In this document: in pieces, positions 16,314 through 27,013 of the stretch
Layout: the number at the start of each line of letters is the position of its first letter
Position numbering within the stretch: the stretch's first letter is position 1
Source of the DNA: Gammaproteobacteria bacterium
GTDB taxonomy: Bacteria; Pseudomonadota; Gammaproteobacteria; Chromatiales; Chromatiaceae
Length of the DNA stretch: 64,000 nucleotides
Direction: 5' to 3'
Assembly (NCBI GenBank): GCA_009928645.1
Contig: SACH01000006.1
Coordinates: forward strand, 1-64,000
Notes under the pieces: model-generated
Databases searched by the model: none
Told to the model about the DNA's origin: nothing
The model's input: the letters and a program-made list of their open reading frames with translations, nothing else
Translations under genes and position numbers: made by a program

Positions 16314-16586
16314 CGCAGGTCTCAGCAAAAAATCAGCCGCCCGCTATGAAACACCCCCCTGAGCCGGCACGCCTTGAGCTGAGTCAATTTCACGGACGCA
16401 GGATGATGTCAGACCGATGGCAAGGCCCTGGCGGCTGGGCTAAACTCCGCACGTTTGTTCCGGGGTCCTGACCAGTCACACCTCCCTCCCTTCCGCGCCA
16501 GACCCCCCTCCTCTCAGTGATCGTTTTCCGCATAACAACCTGGCCGACCGCCTCAAAGGCCGCGGCCCACCCTTGGAGTTTGCCAG

Positions 16587-17039
16587 ATGGCCACCTTTAC
16601 CACCCTGCACCGAGAAATTCATGAGATCACGGAGAAAAACAATGTCTTTCGTTATCTCATCCAGGATCGCTTCATGTGCGACACCAAGATCGCCGAGACC
16701 ATCTTTTTCGATTACGTCAAGCTGGTGAAAAAGCACATGGAAAAGGTTGACCGGGAATTCTGCCGGCAACTGCTGTCCCACGAGGCGCAGACCGTACGCA
16801 ACACCGCCGACCGGTTTCTCTCCGGTTCTTCCGAAATCAAGCGCATCTTCGCCGAATACCTCAAGCGTTACTGCACCCCGCCCCATCAGTGCCTGCACAT
16901 CAAGGACCACGCCCGCTTCGTCGAAGAGACGAACCAGATCTTCGACATGGTCCTCGAGCGCATCGAGCGTGAGACCGAACACCTTTACCCCTTGATCCGG
17001 AGCCTCGAGGCCCGGGCGGAGCAGAAGCAGGCGGCCTGA
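16587..17039 (+). CDS. Helical hypothetical protein, possibly hemerythrin-like
   Basis: This 150-residue protein is predicted to be all-helical, with scattered H, D and E residues: HREIHEITEKNNV, KKHMEKVDREFCRQLLSHEA and the C-terminal ERIERETEHLYPLIRSLEAR. The spacing recalls hemerythrin or other di-iron four-helix bundles, but no complete HxxxE/HxxxH/HxxxxD signature is clear. There are no signal or membrane segments. It stands alone between the HPP gene and tex, convergent with tex, ending 27 bp from its stop. Function not recognised. Confidence 0.6.
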   Translation: MATFTTLHREIHEITEKNNVFRYLIQDRFMCDTKIAETIFFDYVKLVKKHMEKVDREFCRQLLSHEAQTVRNTADRFLSGSSEIKRIFAEYLKRYCTPPHQCLHIKDHARFVEETNQIFDMVLERIERETEHLYPLIRSLEARAEQKQAA

Positions 17040-17066
17040 GGGCCTAGAACTGCCAGCGCCTCCGGT

Positions 17067-19409
<2,343 letters not shown>

Positions 19410-19483
19410 GGCGTTCCATGTGTTGAAGAGTTGAAGCTGGAGAAAGCGCTATCGCCAGACGCGGGATAGCGCCGGATAAAGGC

Positions 19484-19520
19484 GGTGGTAGCGGGATGGG
19501 CGAGGTGGTAGCGGGATGGG
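19484..19520. repeat. Two-copy 20-bp tandem repeat upstream of tex
   Basis: GGTGGTAGCGGGATGGG occurs at 19484-19500 and again at 19504-19520, giving a 20-bp period. Next to it, GCGCTATC (19446-19453) and GATAGCGC (19465-19472) form a perfect 8-bp hairpin. Both lie in the 146-bp gap between tex and the small minus-strand gene. Confidence 0.7.
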
Positions 19521-19555
19521 GCTGGAGATGGGTAGGCTACCGGGTTGGGCGCGGA

Positions 19556-19795
19556 TCACTGCGCCTGGGAACCTTGAGCGGCGCCTGCATCCGGTTGACA
19601 ACTATCATAAACTGCCATGATCGCCTTCAGTTCCGCCAGCACCCACTCCCGGTCGGCGTCGCTGAGCCCCCTGGCCTCTACCGGGAATTCGCCCCTCTCC
19701 CAGGTCGCTAGGACCCGCCAGACCTGACGACAGCCTTTGGCACAAATCGCTTCCACGATCCCCTGTAAGGTCGGGTCGGTGAGAGGGTGAACCAT
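19556..19795 (-). CDS. Small hypothetical protein
   Basis: A 79-residue protein whose ATG at 19795 is preceded by GGAGG at a spacing of five bases. The sequence MVHPLTDPTLQGIVEAICA, GCRQVWRVLATWERGEFP and SDADREWVLAELKAIMAVY looks soluble and helical, with two Cys in the N-terminal half and a low-complexity tail. It could be a small regulatory or adaptor protein. I do not recognise the family. It lies upstream of tex in the same direction, separated by the repeat and hairpin region, so it may or may not share transcription. Confidence 0.6.
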   Translation of the reverse strand: MVHPLTDPTLQGIVEAICAKGCRQVWRVLATWERGEFPVEARGLSDADREWVLAELKAIMAVYDSCQPDAGAAQGSQAQ

Positions 19796-20034
19796 GCTGG
19801 CCTCCGCATTGAGAGAAGGTCATTATAGAGGGAAAGCTCCGGCTCTCGTGTGCCGCCCCTTCCCACGGTCGGCATGACCGCGCCGTCCGCCTGAGACCAG
19901 AAGCCATTCAGTTTCTGGTCAGGCCCACGGTCATGAGGGGTCCCGCTGCACCCGCTGATGATGACAAACAGCCTGGAACCCAGGGGGCGGCCTGCTACGA
20001 CCAGCAGGGCGGAACAACCGAAGAGTGATAGGCG

Positions 20035-20763
20035 ATGGATATCTCTTGGCTCACCTCTCCTTTGTCCCCTTCCTTAGGACGGGCCGACCTGCATCTCTGG
20101 CTCATCCCCTGCGGCCCCGGGGACGATAGCGGGCTAGACCAGGGCGAAATCACCCCAGAGGAGCCTATAACCCTCTCGGTGCTGTGGCCGCTCCTCTCCC
20201 GCACCGAGCAGGAGCGGGCCCGCCGGCTAAGGCTGTTCCATCACCGCCAGGCCTACCTGTGCGCCCATGCCGGGCTGCGGCTGATTCTGGCCCAATATCT
20301 GGAGCAACCACCGGAACGGATCTGCTTTATCCGAGGACCCCAAGGTAAACCTGCCGTGGCGGGTCCCGTGGAATTTAACCTGACCACCAGCGGTGACCTA
20401 GCCCTGGTTGCCGTGCGCCTGGGTCACCCAGTGGGTGTCGACTGTGAACGGATCAATCCCCACCGCGACATGGTCGCCATTGCCCGTCGCCTCTTCGCCG
20501 CCAGCGAGATTGAGCAGCTTCAAGCCTGTGACACCCTGGAACGTCCGCGACTCTTCACCCGTTTCTGGACCGCCCTCGAAGCTCGGGTCAAACTCAACGG
20601 CTGCGGGCTTTTCCATCCTCCCCTGGTCGCGACGGGAGAACCTGAAATCAGGCATTTCATTCCCCAGCCAGGTTATATTGCCGCCATTGCCAGCCTTGAC
20701 CTCCCTCCCCTCAATACTTGGCAAACGCACCGTCTTTCACTGCCTGACTCGGCCAGGGGTTAA
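20035..20763 (+). CDS. 4'-phosphopantetheinyl transferase (Sfp type) with altered SH motif
   Basis: The 242-residue protein has the two-domain Sfp layout: GPQGKPAVAGPVEFNLTTSG at about residue 100, VGVDCERI holding the Mg-binding acidic residues, and TRFWTALEARVKLNGCG with the catalytic Glu/Lys. Sfp enzymes move phosphopantetheine from CoA to carrier proteins of polyketide, peptide or fatty acid synthases. In most members the first motif reads FNLSHSGD; here it is FNLTTSGD, replacing the Ser-His pair by Thr-Thr. No carrier-protein or synthase gene is nearby. It is a single gene, ending 113 bp before a strong hairpin terminator shared with hns. Confidence 0.85.
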   Translation: MDISWLTSPLSPSLGRADLHLWLIPCGPGDDSGLDQGEITPEEPITLSVLWPLLSRTEQERARRLRLFHHRQAYLCAHAGLRLILAQYLEQPPERICFIRGPQGKPAVAGPVEFNLTTSGDLALVAVRLGHPVGVDCERINPHRDMVAIARRLFAASEIEQLQACDTLERPRLFTRFWTALEARVKLNGCGLFHPPLVATGEPEIRHFIPQPGYIAAIASLDLPPLNTWQTHRLSLPDSARG

Positions 20764-20873
20764 ATAATTTCACACCGCCTCTTTCCGGCCAGGGTGCCGT
20801 TCCAGGATGCCATTAAAGGGGGAAGCCTCCGTTTCGTGTCCTCGCCAGCAACCCAGGGCAGACTGAAAGGAAT

Positions 20874-20904
20874 AAAAAAAGCCAGCCTACTTGGCTGGCT
20901 TTTT
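20874..20904. terminator. Bidirectional terminator between the PPTase gene and hns
   Basis: GCCAGCC (20881-20887), loop TACTT and GGCTGGC (20893-20899) form a 7-bp GC stem flanked by A7 (20874-20880) and T5 (20900-20904). The A/T flanks pair as well. It works on either strand and lies 18 bp after the hns stop. Confidence 0.9.
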
Positions 20905-20921
20905 CGTCCGGGAAGAGAGGA

Positions 20922-21251
20922 CTAATCCATGATCCGATATTGTTCGATATCTCCCCCAGATTCGATAATCTGTTGTACCCAGCCCGGTTTTCTACCGCGC
21001 CCTCCTGACCATTCCCGGCCATATTCGTCTCGATATTTAGGCACCGGCTTTTCAGTCCGTACCGCCGGTCGACCACGCTCCCTAAGGGGTGGCGCCAAGA
21101 CATCCAATCCCAGGTCACGGGCCGTAAGATTGTAATCCTGAACCCTTCTTTTGACCTCTTCGATAACGGAAGCCTTTTCCTGTCTCACCAGTTCTTCCGC
21201 CTGTCGGGTCAGTTCAGCAATTTGAGCTTTGAGCTCGGCCAGTGCATCCAT
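20922..21251 (-). CDS. H-NS-family nucleoid protein
   Basis: This 109-residue protein has the H-NS layout. An N-terminal helical oligomerisation region (LAELKAQIAELTRQAEELVR) is followed by a linker and the C-terminal DNA-binding motif YRDEYGREWSGGRGRKPGWV at about residue 75. The GRGRKP core is the AT-hook-like loop that reads AT-rich minor grooves. It would silence AT-rich or horizontally acquired DNA, which is relevant to the AT-rich stretch at 62440-63880. It has its own sigma70-type promoter and a strong terminator, so it is monocistronic. Confidence 0.92.
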   Translation of the reverse strand: MDALAELKAQIAELTRQAEELVRQEKASVIEEVKRRVQDYNLTARDLGLDVLAPPLRERGRPAVRTEKPVPKYRDEYGREWSGGRGRKPGWVQQIIESGGDIEQYRIMD

Positions 21252-21289
21252 AGGAGTAACCTCAGTCAGAAAATTACAGTGTGGAAATA

Positions 21290-21318
21290 ATCCTAAAATC
21301 AGTAATCCAAAAAGTCAA
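21290..21318 (-). promoter_or_regulatory. Sigma70-type promoter of the H-NS gene
   Basis: On the minus strand TTGACT (21313-21318) and TAGGAT (21290-21295) are separated by exactly 17 bp, with the -10 box 38 bp before the start codon. Surrounding DNA is AT-rich compared with the window. Confidence 0.7.
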
Positions 21319-21669
21319 TAAAAAAAGCCTCCCCTCCTCTACTGCAAAGGATGAGTCTCCCGCAGAGATGAATAGCCTTCCCGGTGATGGCTCTTTCCAG
21401 TTATGCCGGTCACAAATCAATTATTGATTTTACCGGGTTGGGTGACCGGAAACAGACATACCATGAGCAGCTGCGCAAGCGTCGAAATCCTCTTTGCCCG
21501 AAGACCTTCCCCAGGCCCTTTCCTGACGCTGAGCAAGCGCGCGTCCTCCAACCAGGTAGCCAGGGGGATGAACAGAAAGATTCAGCCATGGCCTGATGCC
21601 CCGCCCGTCAGCCGGACTGATTTCGGACCGCACGGCAGTCACTACTGATAAAATCCCGCCCCCGTCACC
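21319..21669. other. Gene-free stretch between hns promoter and uppP
   Basis: Short frames in this stretch lack good ribosome sites and family resemblance. It contains an A-rich run (21317-21327) and otherwise ordinary sequence. The uppP promoter must lie here but I cannot place it with confidence. Confidence 0.5.
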
Positions 21670-22497
21670 GTGGAGCTCCCAGCCTTGGAAACCATCCAGA
21701 TCGTCCTGCTTGCCATCGTTCAGGGGTTGTCGGAACTCCTGCCCATCTCCAGTTCCGGTCACCTGGTACTCACCCCGCTGGTGTTGGGTTACGAATTGCA
21801 GAGCCTCGCCTTCGACGTCGCCCTCCATCTCGGTACCCTGGCGGCGGTGATGGCCTATTTTTACCGGGATATCCTGGCCATGCTGGGGGCCTTCGGTCAC
21901 TCCCTGGTCCAGCGCCGCATCACCTCGCCCGAGGCCGGACTGGCATGGACGATCGTCCTCGCCACCCTGCCCGTGGTCATCCTCGGCCTGCCCTTCAAGG
22001 CCCTTCTGGAATGGTTGCGCGCCGACGCCGCGCTCATCACCCTGATCATCGCCGTCAACATCATCGGCTACGGCCTGCTGCTGGGGATCGCCGACCGTCT
22101 GGGGCGCAGAGACCGGGATGAATTCAGCCTGGGCTGGCGCCAGGCCCTGATCATCGGCACCTGCCAGGCCCTGGCCATCATTCCCGGCACCTCCCGTTCC
22201 GGCATCACCATGACCGCGGCCCTGTTTCTGGGGCTGACCCGTAAGGCATCGGCGCGCTTCTCCTTTCTGCTGTCCATCCCGGCCATCCTCATGGCGGGGG
22301 GACTGGAGGGCCTGGAACTCATCCAGTCCGCGGAGCCCGTGGACTGGCAACCCTTCTGGCTGGGCGGACTGATCGCCTTCGGGGTCGCCTACCTGACGAT
22401 CCACTTCTTCCTCCGCTTCATCGAGCGGATCGGCATGCTGCCCTTCGTCATCTACCGCCTGGTGGTGGGCGGGCTCATCATCGCCCTGCTGCTCTGA
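21670..22497 (+). CDS. uppP: Undecaprenyl-diphosphate phosphatase
   Basis: The 275-residue, multi-helix membrane protein starts at GTG 21670. It recycles undecaprenyl diphosphate to the monophosphate lipid carrier used for peptidoglycan and O-antigen. Family marks are QGLSELLPISSSGHLVL (usually EFLPISSSGH) and the second-half motif ALAIIPGTSRSGITMTAALF with the active-site arginine and serine. Length is normal. It stands alone, convergent with metZ. Confidence 0.95.
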   Translation: MELPALETIQIVLLAIVQGLSELLPISSSGHLVLTPLVLGYELQSLAFDVALHLGTLAAVMAYFYRDILAMLGAFGHSLVQRRITSPEAGLAWTIVLATLPVVILGLPFKALLEWLRADAALITLIIAVNIIGYGLLLGIADRLGRRDRDEFSLGWRQALIIGTCQALAIIPGTSRSGITMTAALFLGLTRKASARFSFLLSIPAILMAGGLEGLELIQSAEPVDWQPFWLGGLIAFGVAYLTIHFFLRFIERIGMLPFVIYRLVVGGLIIALLL

Positions 22498-22515
22498 GAG
22501 GTCATCGTCTCTCAG
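22494..22515. terminator. Hairpin between convergent uppP and metZ
   Basis: CTGAGAG (22494-22500) and CTCTCAG (22509-22515) form a perfect 7-bp stem with an 8-base loop, overlapping the uppP stop codon and ending 5 bp from the metZ stop. There is no T run. Confidence 0.4.
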
Positions 22516-22519
22516 GCCA

Positions 22520-23704
22520 TTAGCAGGAACCGAGCCCCCGGGCCAGATCGACCTGAATGTCATTCAGGTCTTCCAGCCCCACCGCGACGCGGATCAACCC
22601 CTCGCTGATGCCGGCATCAGCCCGCTCCTGGGGACTGATGCGGCCGTGGGTGGTGGAGGCGGGATGGGTGATGGTGGTCTTGGTATCGCCCAGGTTGGCG
22701 GTAATCGACAGAAGACGGGTGGCGTCGATGACCCGCCAGGCCGCCTCGCGCCCCCCGGCGACCTCGAAAGCGACGATGCCGCCGCCGGTGCGCTGCTGGG
22801 GACCGACCAGGGCATGCTGCGGGTGGGAGGCCAGGCCGGGGTAATGCACCCGCGTCACGGCGGGTTGCCCGACCAGCCATTCGGCCAGGGCCTGGGCGGC
22901 GCGGGCATGGGCGAGCATGCGCAGTTCCAGGGTCTCCAGGCCCTTGAGAAAGACCCAGGCATTGAAGGGGCTCATGCTCGGCCCGGCGGTGCGGATGACG
23001 CCAAAGACCTCCTCCCCGACGCGCTGGGCATCGCCGACCACGGCCCCGCCCAGGCAACGCCCCTGGCCATCCAGGTACTTGGTGGCGGAATGGATGACCA
23101 GGTCCGCCCCCAGGGCCAGGGGCCGTTGCAGGGCCGGGGTGCAGAAGCAGTTGTCCACCGCCAGGAGACAGCCATGGTCATGGGCCAGGTCCGCCAGGGC
23201 GCGGATGTCGGCCATTTCCGTCAGGGGATTGGAGGGGGTCTCCAGGAACAGCAGCCGGGTGTTCGGGCGCATGGCGGCCGCCCAGGCATCCAAGCCTGCC
23301 AGGTCCACGTAACTGGTCTCGACGCCAAAGCGGGCCAGATACTTGTTGAACAGGACCGTGGTGCTGCCAAAGATGGCCCGCGACGAGACGATGTGATCCC
23401 CGGTCTTCAGCAACCCCAGACAGGTGGCAAGGATGGCCGCCATGCCCGAGGCCGTGGCCACGCAGCGTTCCCCGCCTTCCAGGGCCGCCAGACGCTCCTC
23501 GAAGGCCTGGACCGTGGGGTTGGTGAAGCGGGAATAGATGTTGCCGGCCTGGTCCCCGCCGAAGCGCGCCGCCGCCTCGGCGGCGCTGGCGAAGACGAAG
23601 CTGGAGGTGGTGAAGATGGGCTCGCAATGCTCGCCCTCGGGGGTACGGTGATGGCCGGTGCGGATGGCCAGGGTGGCGAAGCCCGGGATTTCTCCTCTGT
23701 GCAT
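22520..23704 (-). CDS. metZ: O-succinylhomoserine sulfhydrylase
   Basis: The 394-residue PLP enzyme forms homocysteine from O-succinylhomoserine and sulfide. The PLP-binding lysine lies in IHSATKYLDGQGRCLGG at about residue 205. SRFTNPTVQAFEERLAALEG and ATASGMAAILATCLGLLKTG are typical of Cys/Met-metabolism enzymes. The GQGR context and position next to purF match MetZ rather than cystathionine synthases. AAGGAA precedes the ATG. It is the last gene of the folC-dedD-cvpA-purF-metZ series, 90 bp after purF. Confidence 0.92.
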   Translation of the reverse strand: MHRGEIPGFATLAIRTGHHRTPEGEHCEPIFTTSSFVFASAAEAAARFGGDQAGNIYSRFTNPTVQAFEERLAALEGGERCVATASGMAAILATCLGLLKTGDHIVSSRAIFGSTTVLFNKYLARFGVETSYVDLAGLDAWAAAMRPNTRLLFLETPSNPLTEMADIRALADLAHDHGCLLAVDNCFCTPALQRPLALGADLVIHSATKYLDGQGRCLGGAVVGDAQRVGEEVFGVIRTAGPSMSPFNAWVFLKGLETLELRMLAHARAAQALAEWLVGQPAVTRVHYPGLASHPQHALVGPQQRTGGGIVAFEVAGGREAAWRVIDATRLLSITANLGDTKTTITHPASTTHGRISPQERADAGISEGLIRVAVGLEDLNDIQVDLARGLGSC

Positions 23705-23794
23705 GGTGGCGGTTCCTTCTTGTTATGGCCAGGCCGGATCGGCGGTCGGCGGGTTATTCCTGAAGGCTTTCGTCCTTCATGGGATTAAGGTAGG

Positions 23795-25309
23795 TCAGGC
23801 ATTGTTGTGCAGCTCGATGATGGACTCGCCAAGATTGCGCCGCGCCTCCTTGGCGGCATCGTTGCGCATGACCTCCAGGTGCTGGAGATAGGCCTCGGTG
23901 ACATCGCCGGTGACATAGTCGCTGTCGAAGACCGAGGTGTCGAAGCGATCCACGTCGCTCTTGCCCTGCTTTTGCACGGCGTCGATGAGGTCTTCCAGGT
24001 CCTGAAAGATCAGGCGATCAGCCCCCAGGAGTTCGCGGATCTGTTCCTCGCCGCGGCCATGGGCCACCAGCTCACTGGCGGATGGCATGTCGATGCCATA
24101 GACGTTGGGGTAACGCACCGGCGGGGAGGCGGAGGCGAAATAGACCCGGTGGGCGCCGGCCTCTCGCGCCATCTGGATGATCTGCTGGGAGGTGGTGCCG
24201 CGAACGATGGAATCGTCCACCAGCAGGACGTTCTTGCGCCGAAATTCCAGGTCGATGGCGTTGAGCTTCTGGCGCACCGATTTCCTGCGGATCTGCTGAC
24301 CGGGCATGATGAAGGTGCGGCCAATGTAGCGGTTCTTGATGAAGCCTTCGGCGTAGTTCACTCCCAGGGCCTGGGCAAGCTGCAGGGCGGCGGTGCGGCT
24401 GGTGTCGGGGATGGGGATGACGACGTCAATGTCGTGATCCTGCCACTCGTGGCGGATCTTGGCCGCCAGCTTGCGCCCCATGCGGGATCGGGCCTTGTGG
24501 ACCGAAATGTTGTCGATGATGGAGTCAGGCCGGGCGAAATAGACGAACTCGAAGATGCAGGGGGAGAGTATGGGCCGGGCGGCACACTGGCGCCGGTGGA
24601 GGTTGCCCTTGACGTCGATGAAGACCGCCTCACCGGGGGCGATGTCGGCGATGAGCTGGAAACCCAAGGTATCCAGGGCCACGCTTTCGGAAGCGATCAT
24701 GTACTCGTCCCCCTCCGCCGTCTGGCGCTTGCCATAGACCGCGGGGCGGATGCCATGGGGGTCCCGGAAGCCGAGGACGCCGAAGCCGGGGATCATGGCT
24801 ACCGCGGCGTAGCCTCCCCGGCAGCGGCGATGGACGCCCTCGATGGCGCGAAAGACATCCTCCTCGTCGATGCGCAGCTTGCCCTCGATCTGCAGTTCAT
24901 GAGCAAGGACGTTGAGCAGGATCTCCGAGTCCGACTCAGTATTGATGTGTCGCAGGTCCTCGGCGAAGAGGTCGTGCTTGAGGGCCTCGGCATTGGTCAG
25001 GTTGCCGTTATGGGCAAGGACGATGCCGTAGGGCGAATTGACGTAGAAAGGTTGTGCCTCGGCGGAACAGGTAGCCCCGGCGGTGGGATAGCGGACGTGC
25101 CCCAGGCCCATGTTGCCACGCAACTGAATCATGTGGCGGGTATGGAAGACATCCCGGGCTAGCCCGGTATCCTTGCGCAGGTAGAGCTTGTCGCCCTCGC
25201 AGGTAACGATACCCGCCGCATCCTGGCCCCGATGCTGGAGGACCAGCAGGGCGTCGTAAAGGGCTTGGTTGACCGGACTCTTACCGACGATACCGACGAT
25301 ACCGCACAT
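23795..25309 (-). CDS. purF: Amidophosphoribosyltransferase
   Basis: PurF catalyses the first committed step of purine synthesis, making phosphoribosylamine from PRPP and glutamine. The start is at ATG 25309 because the next residue is the catalytic Cys of the class II glutaminase domain ([17 protein letters not shown]); upstream in-frame extensions are spurious. This gives 504 residues, as expected. [17 protein letters not shown] belongs to the glutaminase domain, and [18 protein letters not shown] at about residue 365 is the PRPP-binding loop. GAGGTGG lies just upstream. It follows cvpA as in many Gammaproteobacteria. Confidence 0.97.
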   Translation of the reverse strand: MCGIVGIVGKSPVNQALYDALLVLQHRGQDAAGIVTCEGDKLYLRKDTGLARDVFHTRHMIQLRGNMGLGHVRYPTAGATCSAEAQPFYVNSPYGIVLAHNGNLTNAEALKHDLFAEDLRHINTESDSEILLNVLAHELQIEGKLRIDEEDVFRAIEGVHRRCRGGYAAVAMIPGFGVLGFRDPHGIRPAVYGKRQTAEGDEYMIASESVALDTLGFQLIADIAPGEAVFIDVKGNLHRRQCAARPILSPCIFEFVYFARPDSIIDNISVHKARSRMGRKLAAKIRHEWQDHDIDVVIPIPDTSRTAALQLAQALGVNYAEGFIKNRYIGRTFIMPGQQIRRKSVRQKLNAIDLEFRRKNVLLVDDSIVRGTTSQQIIQMAREAGAHRVYFASASPPVRYPNVYGIDMPSASELVAHGRGEEQIRELLGADRLIFQDLEDLIDAVQKQGKSDVDRFDTSVFDSDYVTGDVTEAYLQHLEVMRNDAAKEARRNLGESIIELHNNA

Positions 25310-25399
25310 GAACCACCTCGTGGTTAGGGCAAGGAGGCGCCCATGGCCGCGGCAGGCGAACCACAACCCAGGGCATGACAGAGGTAAGACAGAACGGGG

Positions 25400-25897
25400 T
25401 CACAGGGTCCGGACCCGGTCCTCGATTTCCGGCGGCACCGCGGCCAGGAGTCGCTGCGCCAGGACCTGAAAGCGGCCGACCCATTGGGAATCCTGCCAGG
25501 CCGGTTGCTCGGCAAGCGGTGTCAGGGCGGCGAGAAAGGCTAGCAGGGTGACGATCAGCGCGCCCCGGGCCAGGCCGAACAGGCCGCCCAGGAGGCGGGT
25601 GGTCCCCCGCAAGCCGGCCAATTCGACCAGTGAGGTCAGCAGGTAACCGATCAGACCACCGGCGAGGACCGCGCCCAGGGTCAGGAGGGCGAAGCTCACG
25701 GCCTGGCGGCTGGTCTCGCCCGGCAACCAGGGGGCCAGCTCGGGTGCCAGGCGGGGGTAATAGCGCCAGGCCAGCAGGAAGGCCAGGGCCCAGATGACCA
25801 GGGACAAGGCTTCGCGGATCAGGCCGCGCGCCAGGCCGATCAGGGCCGACAAGCCAATCAGGCCCAGGATAAGGGTATCGATCCAGTTGACCACCAT
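25400..25897 (-). CDS. cvpA: CvpA family membrane protein
   Basis: Starting at ATG 25897 the protein has 165 residues and four hydrophobic helices. It begins MVVNWIDTLILGLIGLSALI and continues GLARGLIREALSLVIWALAF, the classic CvpA opening. The longer in-frame reading to 26074 covers the 3' end of the SPOR gene and is rejected. CvpA is needed for colicin V production and envelope stress tolerance in E. coli; its molecular role is unclear. It lies between the SPOR-domain gene and purF, the conserved arrangement. Confidence 0.92.
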   Translation of the reverse strand: MVVNWIDTLILGLIGLSALIGLARGLIREALSLVIWALAFLLAWRYYPRLAPELAPWLPGETSRQAVSFALLTLGAVLAGGLIGYLLTSLVELAGLRGTTRLLGGLFGLARGALIVTLLAFLAALTPLAEQPAWQDSQWVGRFQVLAQRLLAAVPPEIEDRVRTL

Positions 25898-25955
25898 GAG
25901 GAAATGAGCACCGTGCCGGCGCAGATCGACCCGAAGGCCGTGCACGCGGCTCCGA

Positions 25956-26666
25956 TCAGTAACGCTGGATCTGACCGGACTGGCCGGTCTTGTCGCGCAC
26001 CGCGGCGGCCAGGGCGTCGATATCCTTACGCTCCTTCCGCGGCCCCACCCGCACCCGGTAATAGGTGCGCCCATTGACCTCAGCCTCCTCGACGAAGGCG
26101 GGGAAGCCCTTGGACTTGAGGTTGCTCGCCATCGCCGCGGCCTTTTCGCGCTCCGTCAGGCTCGCCACCTGGAAGATCCAGCCGCTACCCGTCTTCTTCG
26201 GGGGCGGCTCGGCCGGCTTGGGAGCGGTCTCCTTAGGCTGCTCCTTGGGAGCCTCCTTCGCGACTTCTTTACGGGGTTCCTTGGACGCCTCCTTGGCGGC
26301 TGGCTTTGTGGCCTCCTTGGGAGGCGAGGTGTCAGCCGCGCGGGGCACCGCGGGCCGGGTATCGGCGGTGGGCTTTTTACCCGTCGGATCGCCGCCGGCC
26401 TTTCGGCTTTCGGCCATGTCCCGCTCGGCATCGGTCAACAGATCCGGTGGCGGGAGTTCAGTAATGGTAGCCAGGGGGGCTGGCTTAGGCGGTTGGCGAA
26501 ACTCGGCATCCATCTCCGGGCGGGCCTGGCTACCGGGTGCCGTTTCCGCCACGGTGGGAGTTGCGGGTGGCCCGGGCTCCTCCTCCACGATCATGGGAAC
26601 GAAAATGACGAGCAGGACCACCACGACCGTGGCGCCGATCAAACGTCGCTTGGAGCCTTCCTCCAT
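25956..26666 (-). CDS. SPOR-domain cell-division protein (DedD-like)
   Basis: From ATG 26666 (GGGAGA upstream) the protein has 236 residues. After a short basic cytoplasmic tail (MEEGSKRRLIG) there is one transmembrane helix (ATVVVVLLVIFVPMIVEEEP). A long Pro/Lys/Ala/Glu-rich periplasmic linker follows, with KEA/KEAPKE repeats at about residues 115-155. The C-terminal SPOR domain starts with GWIFQVASLTEREKAAAMAS and holds YYRVRVGPRKERKD. SPOR domains bind denuded peptidoglycan at the septum. The position between folC and cvpA is that of dedD. Longer in-frame starts upstream lack support. Confidence 0.9.
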   Translation of the reverse strand: MEEGSKRRLIGATVVVVLLVIFVPMIVEEEPGPPATPTVAETAPGSQARPEMDAEFRQPPKPAPLATITELPPPDLLTDAERDMAESRKAGGDPTGKKPTADTRPAVPRAADTSPPKEATKPAAKEASKEPRKEVAKEAPKEQPKETAPKPAEPPPKKTGSGWIFQVASLTEREKAAAMASNLKSKGFPAFVEEAEVNGRTYYRVRVGPRKERKDIDALAAAVRDKTGQSGQIQRY

Positions 26667-26879
26667 CGCGTTCTCCCAGGGGGGCGTCAAGGCCCTTTCG
26701 CTTAAGAAATGAGGGGGATGTGCGGCCAGCCGGGCGCCATTGTCTCCCGGATCGCTTTCATGATGGGGATTATAGCAACTGGCCGACAGGGACGCGGTCC
26801 CCATCGCGCCCCGATTGAGGGCGATTCCAAGGCGATCAGGCAGCTATACATCACGCATTTCAGATTTCAGTCGGGCAAG

Positions 26880-26936
26880 GGAGGGTCAAGTGGCGTCTGG
26901 CAGGGGTATCGACCGCAGGCATGCGGTTGTCAAGCC
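26880..26936 (+). repeat. 57-bp dispersed intergenic repeat, copy A
   Basis: This segment matches, with about ten substitutions and no gaps, the reverse complement of 41359-41415. Both copies contain GGAGGGTC, GTGGCGT, TGGC, GGGGT and ACCGCA, then ATGCGGTTG, and both lie between genes. The inner ACCGCA..ATGCGGT part is itself palindromic. The rest of the 347-bp gap between folC and the SPOR gene (26667-27013) shows nothing else I can identify. Confidence 0.75.
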
Positions 26937-27013
26937 TAAAAGGACCGATGCACGGCGACCCAGGCCAGACGCCGCAGGATTCGGAACAGCCGAAAAATGG
27001 GTTGCGAGGGCTA

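Noticed and set aside
19895-19920. GACCAGAA/TTCTGGTC hairpin between the small minus-strand gene and the PPTase gene
   Set aside because: A perfect 8-bp stem but without T run or gene end nearby; too little to call a terminator or RNA.
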